64,000 bases of DNA from JAGQVA01 sp041391725 (GTDB taxonomy: Bacteria; Bacteroidota; Bacteroidia; J057), in the NCBI GenBank assembly GCA_041391725.1, contig JAWKNL010000007.1, positions 62,001 to 126,000 on the forward strand. The letters are read 5' to 3'. The notes below the pieces were generated by a model, which ran no database searches, was not told the DNA's origin, and saw only the letters and a program-made list of their open reading frames with translations. Position numbers and translations under genes: made by a program. Positions 1 to 8,247 of the stretch are shown in pieces; positions within the stretch are counted from its first letter, which is position 1, and every line of letters starts with the position of its first letter.

Positions 1-236
1 CCCCGGTAGTGCATAATCACGGTCGAATTGACCGTAGGATGCTCACCCTCCCCCGGGTTTTCAATCACATAATACAGCCCGGTTTCGGTGGACATCGCAT
101 TGTCAATGCCATGAGTCTTGAAGTAATCCTGAATTTTTTCTTCATCAATTTCCGCCTGTGGTTTGTCCGCATCTCCGCAGCTATAGGAAAATACCCAGAG
201 AAAAGCAGAAATCATCAGCCAGTGATACTTATACAT
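1..236 (-). CDS. FKBP-type peptidyl-prolyl isomerase lipoprotein, N-terminal part
   Basis: Reading the minus strand from the ATG at 236 gives an open frame that runs off the left edge of the window. It has a hydrophobic N-terminus ending in SYSC, a weak lipobox, then a region with ETGLYYVIENPG and STVIMHYRG. These are typical of the start of an FKBP domain, which catalyses cis-trans isomerisation of prolyl bonds in the periplasm. Only about 78 residues are present, so the catalytic core is not visible. It lies 37 nt downstream of hisIE on the same strand and could be cotranscribed with it. The family call is fairly safe. Lipoprotein status is inferred. Confidence 0.72.
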   Translation of the reverse strand, partial: MYKYHWLMISAFLWVFSYSCGDADKPQAEIDEEKIQDYFKTHGIDNAMSTETGLYYVIENPGEGEHPTVNSTVIMHYR

Positions 237-273
237 ATACTTAGGGTTTAGATCAAAAAATAAACAATCGATA

Positions 274-879
274 TTACTTACGCACTTTGGCCCGTCCTTT
301 TAATACTTTAATCACCTCTTTGATAGAAGCATCCTTTGCCTCCAGGAGTACCATCACATGATAAAGAAGGTCAGCACATTCATTGATAAACAGGTCTTTA
401 TCATTGTCCTTGGCTTCGATGATCATTTCAACGGCTTCCTCTCCTACTTTCTGGGCGATTTTATTCACCCCACGCTCAAACAGCTTACTGGTATGAGAGC
501 CTTTGACCGGATTTTTCCTGCGGTCTTTGATTGTGTTTTCCAGCTTGCGCAGGAAAGCATAATCGGAATTATTTTTCTCTCCGAAGCAGGTGTCTTTTCC
601 CGTATGGCAAACCGGCCCGTCAGGGATGGCTTTAATCAAAATAGTATCTTTGTCACAATCGGGAATAATTTCCACCACTTTGAGAAAATTTCCGGAAGTT
701 TCTCCTTTGGTCCAGAGTCGCTCCCTGGAGCGGCTGTAAAAGGTAACCCGTTTTTCTTTGACGGTTTTATTGAATGCCTTTTCATCCATATAGCCCAGCA
801 TCAGCACCTTATCTGTGCTTGCATCCTGAATAATTGCCGGGATCAGACCGTAGGATTTTTCAAAATCAAGATCCTTCAT
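274..879 (-). CDS. hisIE: bifunctional phosphoribosyl-AMP cyclohydrolase / phosphoribosyl-ATP pyrophosphatase
   Basis: This 201-residue protein catalyses steps 2 and 3 of histidine synthesis. The HisI half (about residues 1-110) contains RSRERLWTKGETSG and the metal-binding Cys cluster around DCDKD and GPVCHTGKDTC. The HisE half (about 115-201) has the helical MazG-like pattern KVGEEAVEMIIEAK and ECADLLYHVMVLL with its metal-binding Glu and Asp residues. Fusion of the two is common in Bacteroidota. It is the last his gene of the run, 48 nt after hisF, on the same strand. Length and domain order are normal and I see no defect. Confidence 0.97.
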   Translation of the reverse strand: MKDLDFEKSYGLIPAIIQDASTDKVLMLGYMDEKAFNKTVKEKRVTFYSRSRERLWTKGETSGNFLKVVEIIPDCDKDTILIKAIPDGPVCHTGKDTCFGEKNNSDYAFLRKLENTIKDRRKNPVKGSHTSKLFERGVNKIAQKVGEEAVEMIIEAKDNDKDLFINECADLLYHVMVLLEAKDASIKEVIKVLKGRAKVRK

Positions 880-927
880 TTCTGTTACTTTAATAACTGC
901 TGCGATTTACGAATTATTTGGGAAAAT

Positions 928-1683
928 TCAGCCTCTCACCGAAATACCTTTGGAAGAAAGATAGTCTTTGAGTGCCGGAATGGGAATGGTACCAAAATGG
1001 AAAACACTGGCTGCCAGCGCTGCATCGGCTTTTCCCTCCAAAAAAGCCTGTGCAAAATGTTCCATAGTCCCTGCCCCGCCGGAGGCGATCACCGGTACGG
1101 AAACCAATTCTGAAACTGTCGCTGTCAGCGCCAGCGAAAACCCGGCAAGGGTGCCGTCGCTGACCATCGAAGTGAGCAAAATTTCACCCGCACCGCGAGC
1201 CGTTACTTCTTTTGCCCAGTCAAAGGTACGGATTGTCGTCGGGGTGCGTCCGCCATGGGTATATACCCACCAGTCTGCTTCGTGGAAATGCGTATCAATA
1301 GCCACAACCACACACTGGCTGCCAAACTCGCGGGCCAGTTCATCCACCAGCGCAGGATTTTTTACTGCCGCCGAATTGATGGAAATTTTATCTGCGCCGG
1401 CAGAAAGCAGGCGGGATACATCCGACGGACTGCTGATTCCTCCACCCACAGTGAAAGGAATATTGATTTCCCGGGCCACATTCCGCACCAGTTCCACCAT
1501 CGTTTTCCGGTGCTCAACCGTGGCCGTAATATCCAGAAACGTCAGTTCATCAGCGCCCTGTGCCGCATAAGCTGCGGCCAGTTCTACCGGATCGCCAGCA
1601 TCGCGGATATTGACAAAATTGACGCCTTTGACCGTTCTTCCGTCTCTGATATCCAGACAGGGAATGATTCTTTTGGTAAGCAT
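928..1683 (-). CDS. hisF: imidazole glycerol phosphate synthase, cyclase subunit
   Basis: This 251-residue (beta/alpha)8 barrel forms IGP and AICAR from PRFAR, using ammonia channelled from HisH. The catalytic Asp of IPCLDIRDG near residue 11 and the second Asp in VVAIDTHF near residue 130 are both present, as are the phosphate-binding segments GGGISSPSD and IASGGAGT. The start lies 4 nt downstream of the hisA stop, implying translational coupling. The partner HisH is encoded two genes upstream. Confidence 0.98.
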   Translation of the reverse strand: MLTKRIIPCLDIRDGRTVKGVNFVNIRDAGDPVELAAAYAAQGADELTFLDITATVEHRKTMVELVRNVAREINIPFTVGGGISSPSDVSRLLSAGADKISINSAAVKNPALVDELAREFGSQCVVVAIDTHFHEADWWVYTHGGRTPTTIRTFDWAKEVTARGAGEILLTSMVSDGTLAGFSLALTATVSELVSVPVIASGGAGTMEHFAQAFLEGKADAALAASVFHFGTIPIPALKDYLSSKGISVRG

Positions 1684-1687
1684 AAAA

Positions 1688-2407
1688 TTAAGGTTTCAGG
1701 TCAATGAGTTCCTCCCATGTGATTTTTCCTTCATACAAAGCCTTTCCAATAATGGCTCCGTCCATGTTCATATCCCGGAGGCGGATCAGATCATCTATCG
1801 TAGCAATACCTCCGCTTGCAATCAGCCTGAGGCCGGCAAATGTTGCCATCAGTTGCTGGTACAACTCAAAGGAAGGGCCACTGAGCATTCCGTCGCGGGA
1901 AATATCGGTACATACTACAGTAGTAATTCCCACCTTCTGATAATCGGCAATAAAATCGGTGAGCAGCCATTCCGACAAGGTCTGCCATCCGTGAATGGCC
2001 ACATATCCGTCTTTCACATCGGCGCTAAGAATGATTTTTTCTCCCCCAAAACGCCTGATCCAGTCGGCTACCAATGGCTGATTTTTTACCGCGAGGCTAC
2101 CAATATTCACCTGGGTTACGCCGGCATCCAACACGGCGCGAAGGTCGCGTTCGGTTTTGATTCCTCCGCCCATGTCCACTTTGAGCCGGGTATGTTTACA
2201 GATGGATTCGACCACCGGGAGGTTCTGTGGTTTGTCGGCCTTTGCGCCATCAAGATCCACCAGGTGCAGGTATTCTCCCCCCAGGGCTTCCCATTTCATG
2301 GCGATTTCAAGCGGATTGTCGCTGTAAATGGTTTTTTGTTCGTAATCACCTTTTTTCAGGCGAACGCATTTCCCGCCGATAATATCAATTGCCGGAATGA
2401 GGCGCAT
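1688..2407 (-). CDS. hisA: ProFAR isomerase
   Basis: This 239-residue barrel enzyme performs the Amadori isomerisation of ProFAR to PRFAR in the histidine pathway. The N-terminal catalytic Asp is in LIPAIDIIGGK, the second acidic residue is in VCTDISRDGM, and phosphate loops are seen as DMGGGIKT and IASGGIAT. Its 5' end overlaps the 3' end of hisH by 23 nt, and its stop is 4 nt before hisF. This is the tight H-A-F order seen in many his operons. Confidence 0.98.
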   Translation of the reverse strand: MRLIPAIDIIGGKCVRLKKGDYEQKTIYSDNPLEIAMKWEALGGEYLHLVDLDGAKADKPQNLPVVESICKHTRLKVDMGGGIKTERDLRAVLDAGVTQVNIGSLAVKNQPLVADWIRRFGGEKIILSADVKDGYVAIHGWQTLSEWLLTDFIADYQKVGITTVVCTDISRDGMLSGPSFELYQQLMATFAGLRLIASGGIATIDDLIRLRDMNMDGAIIGKALYEGKITWEELIDLKP

Positions 2408-2986
2408 AGTTAATAAAATTTTTCAGAATCTGCGCGCCGGGCTGGCCGCTTTTTTCCGGGTGAAACTGAGTAGCAAAAAAATTACCCTTTCTGAGGGCGG
2501 CACTAAAGGGGATGTCATAACTGGCCGTGGCGATCGTATGTTCGCCGGCTTCCACGTAATAGCTATGGACAAAATAGACAAACGGATTGTCGCCCAGGTT
2601 TTCCATCAGCGGAGATTTCAGGTCTGACAGGAGGTTCCATCCCATATGCGGGACTTTCACTTTTTCATTGGAAAATAACCTGACATTGTGGTCAAATATA
2701 CCCAGACAATGCGTATCCCCTTCTTCCGAATAAGCACACATCAACTGCATCCCCAGGCAAATCCCCAGCACAGGCTGGCGAAGGGAAGGAATGATACGAT
2801 CAAGTCCGGATTGCCGGAGGTAACGCATGGTGGAACTGGCCTCCCCTACTCCGGGAAAAATAACTTTATCGGCAGAAAATATTACCTCCGGGTCATCCGA
2901 AAGGATCGCCTGATCCCCAGTCGGTTGAGTGCAAACATAACAGACTGAACATTTCCTGCGTTATATTTGATAATGACTGTCTTCAT
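2385..2986 (-). CDS. hisH: imidazole glycerol phosphate synthase, glutaminase subunit (frameshifted)
   Basis: HisH releases ammonia from glutamine and passes it to HisF. The ATG at 2986 opens MKTVIIKYNAGN, the usual Bacteroidota HisH start, but this frame closes at the TAA near 2882. The remainder, from ILSDDPEVIF through VIFPGVGEAS, the nucleophile Cys in LGICLGMQLM and the catalytic His-Glu in FHPEKS, lies in the next frame. Adding one G to the run of four (forward CCCC at 2915-2918) restores a 200-residue protein of normal length. A histidine operon needs this gene, so a homopolymer sequencing error is more likely than real loss. Its start is divergent from the HD gene. Confidence 0.93.
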
Positions 2987-2997
2987 TGTTAGATTTG
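2966..2997 (+). promoter_or_regulatory. Bacteroidota-type promoter for the HD-domain gene
   Basis: TTTG at 2966-2969 is followed after 20 nt by TAGATTTG at 2990-2997. This matches the Bacteroidota vegetative consensus TTTG-N(about 19)-TAnnTTTG on the plus strand. It overlaps the start of the divergent hisH. Transcription would start near 3003. No experiment supports it, but both elements and the spacing fit. Confidence 0.6.
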
Positions 2998-3059
2998 TGT
3001 ATGAAATGTTCGGATTATTGAAAAATTTGCCGATATTTTTCGGCTTGTTGAAGGTACTC

Positions 3060-3659
3060 ATGGGTAAAATGAATTTTAATGGTGCGGAAACCTTCATTCT
3101 TTTGAAACTGAAGGATGAACTTCCCGAAAGTCTGACTTATCACGGCATCCACCACACCATGGATGTACTGGATGCTGCTGTAGAGATTGGCGAGTCTGAA
3201 GGTATTCAGGGAGAGGAGCTGATTCTGCTGAAAACGGCGGCACTCTACCATGACTCGGGTTTTACCAAAACATATCAGGGGCACGAAGCTGAAGGGTGTG
3301 ATATTGCAAAAGAATATCTTCCGCGGTTTGGGTATTCTTCGGAACAAATTGAAAAAATTTGCGGAATGATTATGGCTACCCGGATTCCGCAGACGCCCTG
3401 TAACCTGCTGGAAAAGATTCTGTGCGATGCTGATCTTTATTACCTGGGCAGAAATGATTTTTATCCGGTGGGGAACAGTCTTTTCCAGGAATTTCAGGAG
3501 CAGGTGATTGTCCGCAATTAGAATGAATGGAACCAGATTCAGGTGAAGTTTCTGGAAAACCACCATTATTTTACCGAAACCGCGATTCGCCGCCGCAACA
3601 CCAAAAAGCAGCAGCATTTGCGGGAGATTAAGGCGATTGTAGCAAAGTACGTCGCCTGA
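3060..3659 (+). CDS. HD-domain metal-dependent phosphohydrolase-like protein (in-frame amber stop)
   Basis: The protein has the HD-superfamily pattern: YHGIHHTMDVL for the first histidines, AALYHDSGF for the HD doublet, and CDADLYYLG for the last Asp. It probably hydrolyses a phosphate ester or nucleotide, and its substrate is unknown. The frame is stopped by TAG at 3519-3521. The same frame then continues for 45 codons (NEWNQIQVKFLE ... REIKAIVAKYVA) to a TGA at 3659, and that segment looks like the normal C-terminus of the family. A start at 3060 gives 199 codons; an ATG at 3006 is also in frame. The gene sits inverted inside the his operon, between hisB and hisH, with its own promoter. Nonsense mutation or base-call error cannot be told apart here. 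Confidence 0.75.
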
Positions 3660-3673
3660 TAGCTGATTCCTTG

Positions 3674-4813
3674 TCATAAGAGCCCTTTGGTTGAAGGCAG
3701 GTCGTTTTCACCCGGAATCCGTCTGACTGCATTTCTGATGGCTCTGGCAACGCCCTTAAAAACAGCTTCAATCATATGATGGGCATTATCACCGGTAATT
3801 GCGATATTCAGATTGCAGCGTGCGGCATCACAGAATGATTTAAAAAAATGGAAGACCATTTCTACCGGCATGTCGCCCACCATTTCGCGCGCAATCTCAC
3901 CTGACCATACCAGCCACGGCCTCCCGCTGAAATCGATGGCCACACGCGCAAGCGCATCGTCCATCACCAGGTCAAAACAGCCATACCTTTCCATTCCGCG
4001 CTTGTCGGCCAGGGCTTTTCCAAATGCTTCTCCCAGCGCGATCCCCACATCTTCAATGGTGTGATGTGCGTCTATCCATAAATCGCCTTTTGCCTCCACC
4101 TGAAGATCGATACGACTGTGTTTTCCGAGCTGGTCAAGCATATGGTCAAAAAAACCGACGCCTGTCTGATTTTGGGTTTTACCCGTTCCGTCGATATCCA
4201 GTTCGATTCTGATTTCTGTCTCACGGGTTTTCCGGTAAATGGATGCTTTCCTCGCGTGGTTTCGGCTCAGGACAAAATCTCCGATTTCCTCCCAGGATTT
4301 AGCCTTGAGTAGAATCGTTTCACCGAGGCCTTCATCTTCAAAAGCGGCGTCCTGTAAGTCGGCACTTCTTCCCAGCAGTATTCCCTTTGCGCCCAGGTTT
4401 CGGGCGAGTTTCATATCTGACAAGCGGTCGCCGATCACCAGACTTCCTGCGAGATCGTATGTGCCGTCAAGATATTGGGTCAGCATAGCCGTACCGGGTT
4501 TTCGGGTAGGCGCGTTTTCGTGGGCAAAGGTGCGATCGATAAAAACCTGAGAAAACCGGATGCCCTCACCTTCCAGCGTTTGAAGCATTTTATTGTGCGG
4601 AGGCCAGAAAGTCTCTTCCGGAAAACTGGCGGTTCCCAGCCCGTCCTGGTTGGTAACCATAACCCATTCGTAGTCCGTAGTCTCCGCAATCCTGCGGAGA
4701 TTGCGGATTACCCCGGGCACAAAAGCGAGCTTTTCGAGGCTGTCAACCTGAAAATCCTCCGGTGGCTCCTGAATAATCACCCCGTCTCTGTCCACAAATA
4801 ATACCTTTTTCAT
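3674..4813 (-). CDS. hisB: bifunctional histidinol-phosphatase / imidazoleglycerol-phosphate dehydratase
   Basis: The 379-residue protein has an N-terminal HAD phosphatase (about 1-170; nucleophile in LFVDRDGVI, later GDRLSDMKLARN) and a C-terminal IGP dehydratase (about 190-379). The dehydratase shows the metal-binding His motifs FFDHMLDQLGKH, DAHHTIEDVG and AHHMIEAVFKG. It catalyses steps 6 and 8 of the pathway. The start overlaps the end of hisC by 4 nt (ATGA). The next gene downstream on this strand is hisH, separated by the inverted HD gene. Confidence 0.97.
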   Translation of the reverse strand: MKKVLFVDRDGVIIQEPPEDFQVDSLEKLAFVPGVIRNLRRIAETTDYEWVMVTNQDGLGTASFPEETFWPPHNKMLQTLEGEGIRFSQVFIDRTFAHENAPTRKPGTAMLTQYLDGTYDLAGSLVIGDRLSDMKLARNLGAKGILLGRSADLQDAAFEDEGLGETILLKAKSWEEIGDFVLSRNHARKASIYRKTRETEIRIELDIDGTGKTQNQTGVGFFDHMLDQLGKHSRIDLQVEAKGDLWIDAHHTIEDVGIALGEAFGKALADKRGMERYGCFDLVMDDALARVAIDFSGRPWLVWSGEIAREMVGDMPVEMVFHFFKSFCDAARCNLNIAITGDNAHHMIEAVFKGVARAIRNAVRRIPGENDLPSTKGLL

Positions 4814-5859
4814 AGTTCCATTTCCTTTAATGCTTCCAGCAACATCTGGTTTTCTTCTGCCTTTCCTACCGTTATTCTCAGACAGCCCTCACACAAAATG
4901 ACTTTTGAGCGGTTTCTGACGATGATTTTTTTATCCAGCAAAGCGTGATACACTTTGTCGGCATTGCGCACTTTGACCAGAAGGAAATTGGCATCGGAGG
5001 GATAAACGCGTTCTACCATTTTCATTTTGGAAAGCGACTCTTTCAGCAGTTTCCGCTGCCGGATCGTCTCCTTTACCATTTCTGTTTTCTGATGAAGATC
5101 ATCCAGCGCCTTTGAGGCGAACTCCTGCGTCAGGCCATTGATATTATAGGGCGGTTTGATTTTGTTTAATATCGCAATCACTTCGGGGTGAGCGAAAGCC
5201 ATGCCGAGGCGAAGGTTGGCCATACCCCAGGCTTTGGAAAAAGTCTGAAGCACCACCAGCCGGGGAAAATGCCGGAGCAGCGGAATCAGCGTAGCCTCAG
5301 GCATATAATCGATATACGCTTCGTCCACCACAACCAGCCCGGGGGCCACATCGAGAATGTCTTCGATATCCTCCCTGTCCATCAGGTTGCCCGAAGGGTT
5401 GTTGGGGGAACAGAGAAAAATCAGTTTGGTGTGATTGCCGATGGCAGACTTCACCCTGGGCCAGTCGATCTGAAAGTCGCGGTTGAGTGGCACACTGGTT
5501 GTGGCAATTCCGTTAATATCTGCACTCACCTGATACATACCATAAGTGGGAGGAAGTAACAACACTTCATCTTCGCCGGGTTCGCAAAAGGCCCTGAACA
5601 GCAGATCAATGGCTTCATCGCTGCCATTCCCCAGAAAAATCTGGTCTTCACTCACCCGTTTGATCACGGCAAGTTTTTGTTTTACCGCTACCTGATGTGG
5701 ATCGGGATAACGATTAAAATCACCGCCGGGTACCGAACCGAGGGCATTTTCATTTGCATCCAGAAATATGCCTTCCCAGCCCTTGTACTCATCCCTTGCC
5801 GAACTGTAAGGCTGGATGTTGCGGAGGTGGGGGCGAATGAGAGATAAAATATCAGCCAT
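4810..5859 (-). CDS. hisC: histidinol-phosphate aminotransferase
   Basis: This 349-residue fold-type I PLP enzyme transaminates imidazole acetol phosphate. The PLP lysine is in TFSKAWGMANLRLG. The substrate and cofactor motifs LGNGSDEAID, CSPNNPSGN and VVVDEAYIDY are present, and the phosphate-binding Arg is in CLRITVG near the end. It overlaps hisD by 8 nt upstream and hisB by 4 nt downstream, so the three are probably translationally coupled. Confidence 0.97.
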   Translation of the reverse strand: MADILSLIRPHLRNIQPYSSARDEYKGWEGIFLDANENALGSVPGGDFNRYPDPHQVAVKQKLAVIKRVSEDQIFLGNGSDEAIDLLFRAFCEPGEDEVLLLPPTYGMYQVSADINGIATTSVPLNRDFQIDWPRVKSAIGNHTKLIFLCSPNNPSGNLMDREDIEDILDVAPGLVVVDEAYIDYMPEATLIPLLRHFPRLVVLQTFSKAWGMANLRLGMAFAHPEVIAILNKIKPPYNINGLTQEFASKALDDLHQKTEMVKETIRQRKLLKESLSKMKMVERVYPSDANFLLVKVRNADKVYHALLDKKIIVRNRSKVILCEGCLRITVGKAEENQMLLEALKEMEL

Positions 5860-7150
5860 GATTCAGACCTTTAATAAATTCCAATCGAACAGAAACGGCG
5901 CGTTTGTGGGCAATCAGCTCTTCGGCTTCTGCCATTACCTCTACTGTGGTACCCAGGTTGAGCAGCCCTTCGGGTGAGATTTGCTGGAAGGTGATTTTTC
6001 TGACAAAACTATCCAGCGAAACCCCACTATAAGAACGGGCAAAACCATTGGTTGGAAGCGTATGGTTGGTACCGGAGGCATAGTCGCCAGCGCTTTCAGG
6101 GGTGAAATGGCCCAGAAATACCGAACCGGCATTCTCGACTTTTTCAGCCCACACTTCCGGATTTTCGACCGAGAGGATCAGGTGTTCGGGGGCATATTCG
6201 TTGATCATTTCCAGCACCTTCTCATCATTCTCCAGCAGTACCATGCGGCTGTGGTGAAGGGCTTCGCGCGCGATTTCTTTCCGTGGAAGTTGCTGAAGCT
6301 GCAATTCAATTTCATCCCGGATCACCTCAAGCAACGGTTCACAACTGGTAACCAGAATTACCTGACTATCCGTGCCATGCTCGGCCTGAGAAAGCAAATC
6401 AGCCGCAATAAAAGTGGGGTTGGCAGTTTTATCGGCAACCACCGCCACCTCCGAAGGGCCGGCAGGCATATCGATGGCCGTACCCTGCTGACTCACGATC
6501 TGCTTGGCAAGGGTAACGTACTGATTGCCGGGGCCAAAAATCTTGCTCACCCGCGGGATGGTTTCCGTACCATAGGCAAGCGCACCGATGGCCTGTGCTC
6601 CACCGATTTTGAAAATCTGGTGTATGCCCAGATAATCCGCAGTATAGAGGATCGCCGGGTGAATATTGCCGTCCTTGCCCGGAGGGGTACAAATGACAAT
6701 ATCGCGGCATCCGGCAAGCTGGGCGGGAATTGCCAGCATGAGAAGCGTAGAAAAAAGCGGGGCTGTACCTCCGGGGATGTACAAACCCACCTGGGTTATG
6801 GGAACACTCTTGCGCCAGCAGGAAACCCCCGGCGTCGTCTCGACACGGATGGTTTGCTCGCGTTGCGACTCGTGAAAAGCGCGGATATTGGCAGCCGCCT
6901 GCGCGATGGCGGATTTTAATTCATCAGAAACCAGGGCATTGGCAGTTTCAAACTCCTCAGCTTCGACACTAAAATACGCCTTCTCATATCCGTCAAAACG
7001 AAGCGAATATTCCCTTAACGCTTCATCTCCCCGGTTTTTTACCTGAAACAAAATTTCCCTTACCCGCGACTCACCGTGGCTATAGTCCAGCACCGGGCGG
7101 GCGAGCAGCGAATCCCAGGAGGTTTTCAGAGGATATTTAATAATTTTCAT
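5852..7150 (-). CDS. hisD: histidinol dehydrogenase
   Basis: This 432-residue zinc enzyme oxidises L-histidinol to L-histidine with two NAD. Diagnostic segments are DMPAGPSEVAVVAD, LSQAEHGTDSQ, the catalytic Glu-His in YAPEHLIL and GTNHTLPTNGFARSYSGVS near the zinc ligands. Length is normal. It starts 2 nt after the hisG stop and overlaps hisC by 8 nt. I see no frame problem. Confidence 0.98.
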   Translation of the reverse strand: MKIIKYPLKTSWDSLLARPVLDYSHGESRVREILFQVKNRGDEALREYSLRFDGYEKAYFSVEAEEFETANALVSDELKSAIAQAAANIRAFHESQREQTIRVETTPGVSCWRKSVPITQVGLYIPGGTAPLFSTLLMLAIPAQLAGCRDIVICTPPGKDGNIHPAILYTADYLGIHQIFKIGGAQAIGALAYGTETIPRVSKIFGPGNQYVTLAKQIVSQQGTAIDMPAGPSEVAVVADKTANPTFIAADLLSQAEHGTDSQVILVTSCEPLLEVIRDEIELQLQQLPRKEIAREALHHSRMVLLENDEKVLEMINEYAPEHLILSVENPEVWAEKVENAGSVFLGHFTPESAGDYASGTNHTLPTNGFARSYSGVSLDSFVRKITFQQISPEGLLNLGTTVEVMAEAEELIAHKRAVSVRLEFIKGLNHG

Positions 7151-7152
7151 AG

Positions 7153-8013
7153 CTACATCACCATTTTTTCAATAGGCGCAACCAGAATTCCCTGAGCACC
7201 CGCAGATTTCAGATTTTCAATTACTTCCCAGAATTCATCCTCACGGATCACAGAGTGAACCGAACTCCAGCCCTCTTCTGCCAGCGGCATGACCGTAGGA
7301 CTTTTCATACCGGGAAGGTATTTGGCCACGAGAGGAATCGATTCATTGGGCACGTTCATCAGAATATATTTATAATTTTCGGCGCGCAAAACCGAGTGAA
7401 TCCGGAAAAGCAGTCTGTCCAGGATTTCTTTTTTGGAGGAATGAAGATTTGGCGTTGAAACCAAAACGGCTTCGGAGCGAAAAATCACCTCCACTTCTTT
7501 CAGTCCGTTGGCAAGAAGTGTGCTTCCCGAACTGACCAGATCGCAGATGGCATGAGCCAGCCCGATACCCGGCGCAACTTCTACCGATCCACTGATTTCG
7601 TGAATTTCTGCCGACACGCGGTTTTGTTGAAGAAAACGCGCCAGCAGGTGCGGATAGGAGGTGGCGATTTTCATTCCTTCGAGAGACCCCGCATTTTCAT
7701 AGTTATCCTTATTGGGGACGGCAATGGACAGGCGGCATTTGGAAAAACCCAACCGGTGTACCAGTTCTACCACCTCTCCTTTTTCTTCCAGCACATTTTC
7801 ACCGACAATACCGATGTCTGCAACACCGCTGGCGACATATTTGGGTATATCATCGTCGCGCAAAAAGAGAAGTTCCATAGGAAAATTGAACGCTTCCGTT
7901 CGCAGGCGCGTGTTATTGTGGAAAAACCCGATACCACATTCTTCCAGCAGCGCCAGGCTTTTTTCGCTGAGCCGGCCTGATTTCTGGACTGCTAATCTCA
8001 ACAATGGTTTCAA
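7153..8013 (-). CDS. hisG: ATP phosphoribosyltransferase, long form
   Basis: HisG couples ATP and PRPP in the first, feedback-regulated step of histidine synthesis. I choose the TTG at 8013, which gives a start like MKPLLRLAVQKSGRLSEKS and 286 residues. The upstream extension to 8058 is low-complexity and is the U-run of the attenuator, so it should not be translated. The catalytic domain contains GVADIGIVGENVL and the PRPP-binding EISGSVEVAPGIGLAHAICDLVSSGSTL. The last 80 residues form the ACT-like regulatory domain of long-form HisG, which explains the absence of hisZ. It is the first structural gene after the leader. Confidence 0.95.
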   Translation of the reverse strand: MKPLLRLAVQKSGRLSEKSLALLEECGIGFFHNNTRLRTEAFNFPMELLFLRDDDIPKYVASGVADIGIVGENVLEEKGEVVELVHRLGFSKCRLSIAVPNKDNYENAGSLEGMKIATSYPHLLARFLQQNRVSAEIHEISGSVEVAPGIGLAHAICDLVSSGSTLLANGLKEVEVIFRSEAVLVSTPNLHSSKKEILDRLLFRIHSVLRAENYKYILMNVPNESIPLVAKYLPGMKSPTVMPLAEEGWSSVHSVIREDEFWEVIENLKSAGAQGILVAPIEKMVM

Positions 8014-8031
8014 AACGAATATTTTTGGTGT

Positions 8032-8069
8032 AAAAAAAATAAAAAAAGATACCCGCAAGCCGTAGCGGG
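8032..8069 (-). terminator. his attenuator terminator hairpin with U-run
   Basis: On the minus strand CCCGC (8069-8065) pairs with GCGGG (8056-8052) around an 8-nt loop. It is followed by TATC and two long T runs ending at 8032. It lies between the His-rich leader peptide and hisG, exactly where an attenuator terminator should be. The upstream segment at 8071-8100 has C- and G-rich stretches that could form a competing antiterminator, but I have not folded it. Confidence 0.75.
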
Positions 8070-8110
8070 GAAAAGGGGAAACCCTTCAGGGGATAATATG
8101 AAACAATGAT

Positions 8111-8126
8111 TCCTCCTTCAGGAGGA
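8111..8126 (-). promoter_or_regulatory. hairpin over the leader-peptide stop codon
   Basis: TCCTCCT-TC-AGGAGGA is a 7-bp near-perfect palindrome that spans the leader stop codon (TGA at 8118-8120). It falls between the His codons and the terminator. It is a plausible alternative structure in the attenuation switch, since a ribosome stalled on His codons would leave it free while a completed one would cover it. The role is inferred. Confidence 0.5.
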
Positions 8127-8204
8127 ATGATGGAAAGCGTGAATATGAAGACCATTGCCAGTAATGGCAGCCAGGGAGGTGAGATATGTGGTCGTTGTCT
8201 TCAT
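8118..8204 (-). CDS. hisL: his operon leader peptide
   Basis: A 28-codon frame runs from ATG 8204 to TGA 8118 and ends in GLHIHAFHHSS, so four of its last nine residues are His. It sits between a good promoter and a hairpin plus U-run, 105 nt upstream of hisG. Ribosome stalling at the His codons when charged tRNA-His is scarce would favour read-through into hisG. The peptide does not resemble the enterobacterial HisL (seven consecutive His), so recognition rests on context and composition. A very similar peptide upstream of hisG in relatives would settle it. Confidence 0.82.
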   Translation of the reverse strand: MKTTTTYLTSLAAITGNGLHIHAFHHSS

Positions 8205-8212
8205 TTCGGCAG

Positions 8213-8220
8213 CAAATATA
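8213..8220 (-). promoter_or_regulatory. his operon promoter (-7 element)
   Basis: TATATTTG on the minus strand matches the Bacteroidota -7 element TAnnTTTG exactly, with a T-rich stretch about 20 nt upstream in the -33 region. It ends 8 nt before the leader-peptide ATG, so the leader mRNA would have a very short 5' UTR. Confidence 0.6.
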
Positions 8221-8247
8221 AAAGTGGGTGATTGAAAAAAAAATTTA

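Noticed and set aside
3519..3521. TAG read as an amino acid (pyrrolysine or suppressor)
   Set aside because: No pyl genes or suppressor tRNA are seen, and other genes in the window use TAG as a normal stop.
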